Below, piece after piece: positions 6,757 through 9,420 of a DNA stretch of 9,420 nucleotides. This DNA comes from Ferroplasmaceae archaeon UBA567 (GTDB lineage Archaea > Thermoplasmatota > Thermoplasmata > Thermoplasmatales > Thermoplasmataceae): assembly GCA_002505185.1 (NCBI GenBank), contig DAUP01000112.1:5140-14559 (forward strand), written 5' to 3'. The notes beneath the pieces are model-generated. The model saw only the letters and a list, made by a program, of their open reading frames with translations, searched no databases and had not been told where the DNA came from. Position numbers and translations under genes: made by a program. Numbering within the stretch: the stretch's first letter is position 1; every line of letters starts with the position of its first letter.

Positions 6757-7844
6757 TTCCAGTATCTGAACCTGATATAGGTGAAAGGGAGATAGAATAT
6801 GTTGACGATGCTGTCAGGTCGGGATGGGTAAGTTCACATGGCGAATATATATCAAAATTTGAGAAGGGATTCAAGTCTTACATAGGGACTGAATATGGCC
6901 TAACTACCTCTAACGGCACAACAGCCCTCCATCTTGCCCTGTCGGCTATAGGGATTAAGGAGGGGGATGAGGTTATTGTGCCGGATTTAACCTTTATCAG
7001 CCCTGTGAATGCAGTATTGTATAACAGAGCCACCCCAGTTTTGTGTGACATTGACAGGGATAGCTGGTGCATAGATACGGAGAAGCTGGAAAGGTTAATA
7101 ACTAAAAAGACTAAGGCAATAATAGTTGTGCATCTCTATGGGAACTCTGCTGATATGGACAGGATTATGGAGATAAAGGAAAAGTACAATCTTTATGTAA
7201 TAGAGGACACTGCTGAATCACTTGGAACCGAATATAAAAAACAAAAACTGGGCTCATTCGGGGATGTTGGATGTTTCTCATTTTATGGAAATAAAACCAT
7301 GACAACGGGGGAAGGTGGATTTTGCACGACCAATAATGATGAGATATATCAAATGATGTCAATTCTCCGGGACCATGGAATGACACCAGAGAACAGGTAC
7401 TGGCATGAGTACATAGGATACAATTATCGAATGACAAACTTGCAGGCAGCACTGGGAGTTGCACAGTTAGAACGGCTTGACTATTTTATCAGCAGAAAAA
7501 GGGAAATTGCTGCGAAATACAAAAAATACCTGGAGGCTTATGTGACACCACATCCCACCGGTGACAATTATAATGGCACATACTGGTTATATTCCATACT
7601 GGCTAAAGATAAGAATGAAATGAAACTGCTAATAGATTTTCTTTACAGAAAGGGCATAGACACGAGAAGATTCTTTTACCCTGTGCATTTAATGCCCCCT
7701 TACATCCAGTTAAATAAAGGAGATTACAGATTCAGTGTAGACATATCTGAAAGGGGCATAAATTTACCAAGCAGCGTTAAGCTGTCCTCTGAGGATATAT
7801 CCTATATCTGTGAATCCATAGAGTCCTTTTACAGGGCACATTGA
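6753..7844 (+). CDS. per: Sugar aminotransferase, likely GDP-perosamine synthase
   Basis: This 363-residue PLP-dependent enzyme of the DegT/DnrJ/EryC1/StrS family probably aminates GDP-4-keto-6-deoxymannose at C4, with glutamate as donor, to give GDP-perosamine. Motifs in order are SGWVSSHGEYI (23-33), TSNGTTALHLAL (52-63), GDEVIVPDLTFISPVNAV (71-88), EDTAESLGTEY (151-161, with D152 for the PLP ring) and FSFYGNKTMTTGEGG (175-189), where K181 is the expected Schiff-base lysine, then GYNYRMTNLQAALG (222-235). The retained lysine rules out the ColD-type 3-dehydratase, which has His there. The general pattern matches bacterial perosamine synthases, and the gmd gene directly before it supplies the expected substrate. 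A weak AGGGGT lies 8 bases before the ATG. No N-acyltransferase follows, so any acylation of the amino group would depend on genes elsewhere. A different 4-keto-sugar substrate remains possible. Confidence 0.85.
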   Translation: MIPVSEPDIGEREIEYVDDAVRSGWVSSHGEYISKFEKGFKSYIGTEYGLTTSNGTTALHLALSAIGIKEGDEVIVPDLTFISPVNAVLYNRATPVLCDIDRDSWCIDTEKLERLITKKTKAIIVVHLYGNSADMDRIMEIKEKYNLYVIEDTAESLGTEYKKQKLGSFGDVGCFSFYGNKTMTTGEGGFCTTNNDEIYQMMSILRDHGMTPENRYWHEYIGYNYRMTNLQAALGVAQLERLDYFISRKREIAAKYKKYLEAYVTPHPTGDNYNGTYWLYSILAKDKNEMKLLIDFLYRKGIDTRRFFYPVHLMPPYIQLNKGDYRFSVDISERGINLPSSVKLSSEDISYICESIESFYRAH

Positions 7845-7855
7845 AAATATATTTT
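7844..7855. terminator. Possible bidirectional terminator between convergent genes
   Basis: AAAATATATTTT is a perfect 12-base palindrome filling most of the 13-base gap between two convergent genes. It gives four Ts in a row on each strand. Archaeal termination needs T-rich tracts, but four is short, so this is a weak call. Confidence 0.25.
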
Positions 7856-7857
7856 AT

Positions 7858-8994
7858 CTATTTTTGATTTTCATAGAAATCTATTGCTTTAATGAAATCT
7901 TCATACGTTTTCCTAATGTCATATTTCATTGCGGTTTCTATGGCAGATTCTGAAATTTTCTTAAGATGTATATCTTTATTCATTAACTTATTAAATTGAG
8001 TGAATATTCCCCTAGGGTCTCTGGATGGCACCAAAAAGCCATCTTTACCGTGAGTGATGACAGTTTCGGGACCACCACATCGAGTAGATATTGATATACA
8101 TCCTGCTATCATTGCTTCTATAAGTGGTTCTGAAATTCCCTCTTCTAGAGATGGTAATAAAAAGAATCCTGCTTTACAATATAGTTGTTTAAGTTCTCTT
8201 TGAGATATATTATAATGAAATTCTATGAAATTTGGCAAAGGATTACTATAATCGCCGAAACCAACAATAGACAAATTTGGGTATTCTTTATTAATGAGCC
8301 TTAATGCCTCAATTGCATATTCCGCACCCTTTACTGCATTAGACCTTAAAGGCACAAGAATCATATTTGTGTTCTTATTGTCAAAAGTTGTTGTACATTT
8401 ATATTCATCAAGACTTATACCTTCTGTTATTAATGGAATGTTGATACCAAATTTTTTATTAAGGAGAGGGTTGGCAGATATTTTATTGCTAATTTTATAG
8501 GCAGTTTCTAGGTATTTTAGGTTTTTGACATTGCTATTTTTTATATCAACTGAATAATCGTGATAAAGCAAAAAATAAAAATTCTCAACGTTTTTTGTTT
8601 GATCCGGTACCAAAATTCCCCACCAATAACTAGTTACTAGCCTTTTTATGTGAACATTAGGTAATTTATAATTTGAAATAAAGATATTGATTTTTGGATT
8701 TAAATATGTATTAGAACTTCTCTTCCTAATTTTTAAATAGACTTTAGAAAATATTTTACTATAAAGTACTTTAGCTATTTCGATCTTTAAAAATAATTTA
8801 ACACTATTCTTTCTAGAAAATCCGTAAAATGAAGAAACTGAGGCATAAGACATATAAAGTATGCCCACGTTCCAACCGTCGGCCGCCAATGAATTTGAAA
8901 GAAAATCAATTTGTTTATTCACAGCTCCAGAAGAATGATTAAAAGGTTTTCCCCACGTAATAAATAGATAATCCAATTCTTTCACTTTCTTCAT
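7858..8994 (-). CDS. GT4-type glycosyltransferase
   Basis: This 378-residue soluble GT-B glycosyltransferase has a complete GT4 donor site. The N-terminal half holds SSGAVNKQIDFLSNSLAADG (21-40), the usual glycine turn and helix before the second strand. The donor half has ILVPLRSNAVKGAEYAIEAL with R217 and K222, LSIVGFGDY (241-249), LKQLYCKAGFFLLPS (268-282) and EEGISEPLIEA, giving E285-x7-E293. CGGPETV and GFLVPSRDP follow, both typical of GT4 enzymes. The start ATG has a well-placed TATA box. The gene is very AT-rich compared with the perosamine operon it runs against, only 13 bases away. It may add a sugar to the same glycan, but donor and linkage cannot be told from sequence. Confidence 0.87.
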   Translation of the reverse strand: MKKVKELDYLFITWGKPFNHSSGAVNKQIDFLSNSLAADGWNVGILYMSYASVSSFYGFSRKNSVKLFLKIEIAKVLYSKIFSKVYLKIRKRSSNTYLNPKINIFISNYKLPNVHIKRLVTSYWWGILVPDQTKNVENFYFLLYHDYSVDIKNSNVKNLKYLETAYKISNKISANPLLNKKFGINIPLITEGISLDEYKCTTTFDNKNTNMILVPLRSNAVKGAEYAIEALRLINKEYPNLSIVGFGDYSNPLPNFIEFHYNISQRELKQLYCKAGFFLLPSLEEGISEPLIEAMIAGCISISTRCGGPETVITHGKDGFLVPSRDPRGIFTQFNKLMNKDIHLKKISESAIETAMKYDIRKTYEDFIKAIDFYENQK

Positions 8995-9014
8995 TAAGCA
9001 TGAATTAAGTTACA

Positions 9015-9023
9015 TTATATAAA
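9015..9023 (-). promoter_or_regulatory. TATA box for the 7858-8994 glycosyltransferase
   Basis: Read on the minus strand this is TTTATATAA, centred 25 bases before the ATG at 8994. The spacing predicts a leaderless message, as for the dehydratase operon. Confidence 0.6.
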
Positions 9024-9113
9024 TTAATCACATTTATTTTGATTATAATATTTTATTTAGCATGAGAAGTAGTTTACACTGTGGAAAATAAGTATCATTA
9101 TTTATACAGTATG

Positions 9114-9121
9114 TTTTAATA
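9114..9121 (+). promoter_or_regulatory. TATA-like box for the broken GT2 gene
   Basis: TTTTAATA is centred about 24.5 bases before the ATG at 9142, matching the spacing at other genes here. It suggests the gene was, or still is, transcribed. It supports ATG 9142 only slightly over the in-frame TTG one codon earlier. Confidence 0.4.
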
Positions 9122-9320
9122 CATTTAAAAAATTCACTTTGATGAAATATTCTATATGCATATCCGTTTATAACTCAGAAGAAATAGTAGAACAGTTTTT
9201 AACTCCCTTACTAAGCACTAATTATGAAATTGTGGTTATTAACGGAGGTTCTACTGACCGGACAGGTGATTTACTTTCCCAATTTAATCAAAGAATAAAG
9301 TTGATAAATCAAAAATGTAC

Positions 9321-9346
9321 AAGAGGAATGGGCAAGAGGAATGGGC
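9321..9346 (+). repeat. 13-base tandem duplication inside the GT2 gene
   Basis: AAGAGGAATGGGC occurs twice head to tail (9321-9333 and 9334-9346), and the period runs on for four more bases. Thirteen is not a multiple of three, so the extra copy causes the frameshift. The two copies are identical, which suggests a recent event. Confidence 0.9.
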
Positions 9347-9374
9347 AAGAAATTGTCAATAGAAAATGTCATGG

Positions 9375-9414
9375 GAGATAATGTAATTTTGATAGATTTC
9401 GAGATAATGTAATT
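9375..9414 (+). repeat. 14-base direct repeat with 26-base period inside the GT2 gene
   Basis: GAGATAATGTAATT occurs at 9375-9388 and again at 9401-9414, so one copy plus its spacer makes a 26-base insertion, exactly twice 13. Together with the 13-base duplication the added length is 39 bases, a multiple of three. Downstream sequence therefore returns to the first frame. Confidence 0.75.
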
Positions 9415-9420
9415 GTTTTA

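Larger units (their letters stand above)
9142..9420 (+). pseudogene. Family GT2 glycosyltransferase, frameshifted and cut by window edge
   Basis: The first 60 or so residues are the start of a GT2 (GT-A fold) transferase: YSICISVYNSEEIVEQF, then NYEIVVINGGSTDRT and IKLINQKCTRGMGK. A 13-base direct duplication at 9321-9346 then shifts the frame, and translation ends at TAA 9379-9381 after 79 residues, far short of a normal GT2 domain. Leaving out one 13-base copy gives GKKLSIENVMGDNVILIDFE, the expected next part of the domain, which then hits TAA at 9410-9412. Leaving out the 26-base duplication at 9375-9400 as well opens the frame to the window end (GDNVIVL). The nucleotide-binding Asp of the usual DGGSTD is Asn (N34), and the usual Pro of IPVYN is Ser (S8). 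The start is ATG 9142; a TTG one codon earlier is less likely. It may be a dead gene or one switched by slippage. Confidence 0.75.

Noticed and set aside
7165..7464. A 99-codon minus-strand reading frame inside the aminotransferase gene
   Set aside because: It is opposite conserved PLP-enzyme motifs and its translation resembles no family I know.
6753..7844. Reading the aminotransferase as GDP-4-keto-6-deoxymannose 3-dehydratase (ColD type)
   Set aside because: ColD enzymes have His in place of the PLP lysine, while this protein keeps K181 within GNKTMTTGEGG.

Overview
The window is most likely archaeal, from an AT-rich acidophile of the Thermoplasmatales type (Ferroplasma, Acidiplasma and Thermoplasma relatives). 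Three things point this way. Almost every gene has an archaeal TATA-like box centred about 23-28 bases before its start codon, with no clear Shine-Dalgarno site, which fits leaderless transcripts. The codon choice is rich in ATA, AGA and AGG. The gene mix pairs a DUF2079 membrane protein with many divergent GT4 glycosyltransferases. The lineage is an inference from style and was not tested by a database search.

The window is a cell-surface glycan locus. From left to right: a DUF2079 multi-pass membrane protein (1-1611, +); a divergent GT4 glycosyltransferase (1616-2659, -); a 299-base divergent promoter region; a second GT4 enzyme with a TTG start (2959-4182, +); a 320-base non-coding spacer with two related 31-base repeats and a strong palindrome (4183-4502); a third GT4 enzyme (4503-5651, +); a two-gene operon of GDP-mannose 4,6-dehydratase (5701-6756, +) and a DegT-family aminotransferase resembling GDP-perosamine synthase (6753-7844, +); a fourth GT4 enzyme on the other strand (7858-8994, -); and the start of a GT2 glycosyltransferase (9142 to the window edge, +) that is broken by two small direct duplications.

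The operon would turn GDP-mannose into GDP-4-keto-6-deoxymannose and then into GDP-4-amino-4,6-dideoxymannose (GDP-perosamine). The surrounding GT4 enzymes probably build a glycan containing this sugar, and the DUF2079 protein may act at the membrane on lipid-linked sugars. The operon is visibly richer in G+C than the AT-rich transferases around it, so the locus looks like a mosaic of a conserved sugar-nucleotide core with fast-changing transferases.

The most unusual points are the two nested duplications (13 and 26 bases, together 39) that break the GT2 gene, the repeat-palindrome-repeat layout of the 4183-4502 spacer, and the loss of usually conserved donor-site residues in two of the four GT4 enzymes. 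I saw no RNA gene, CRISPR array, transposase or origin.
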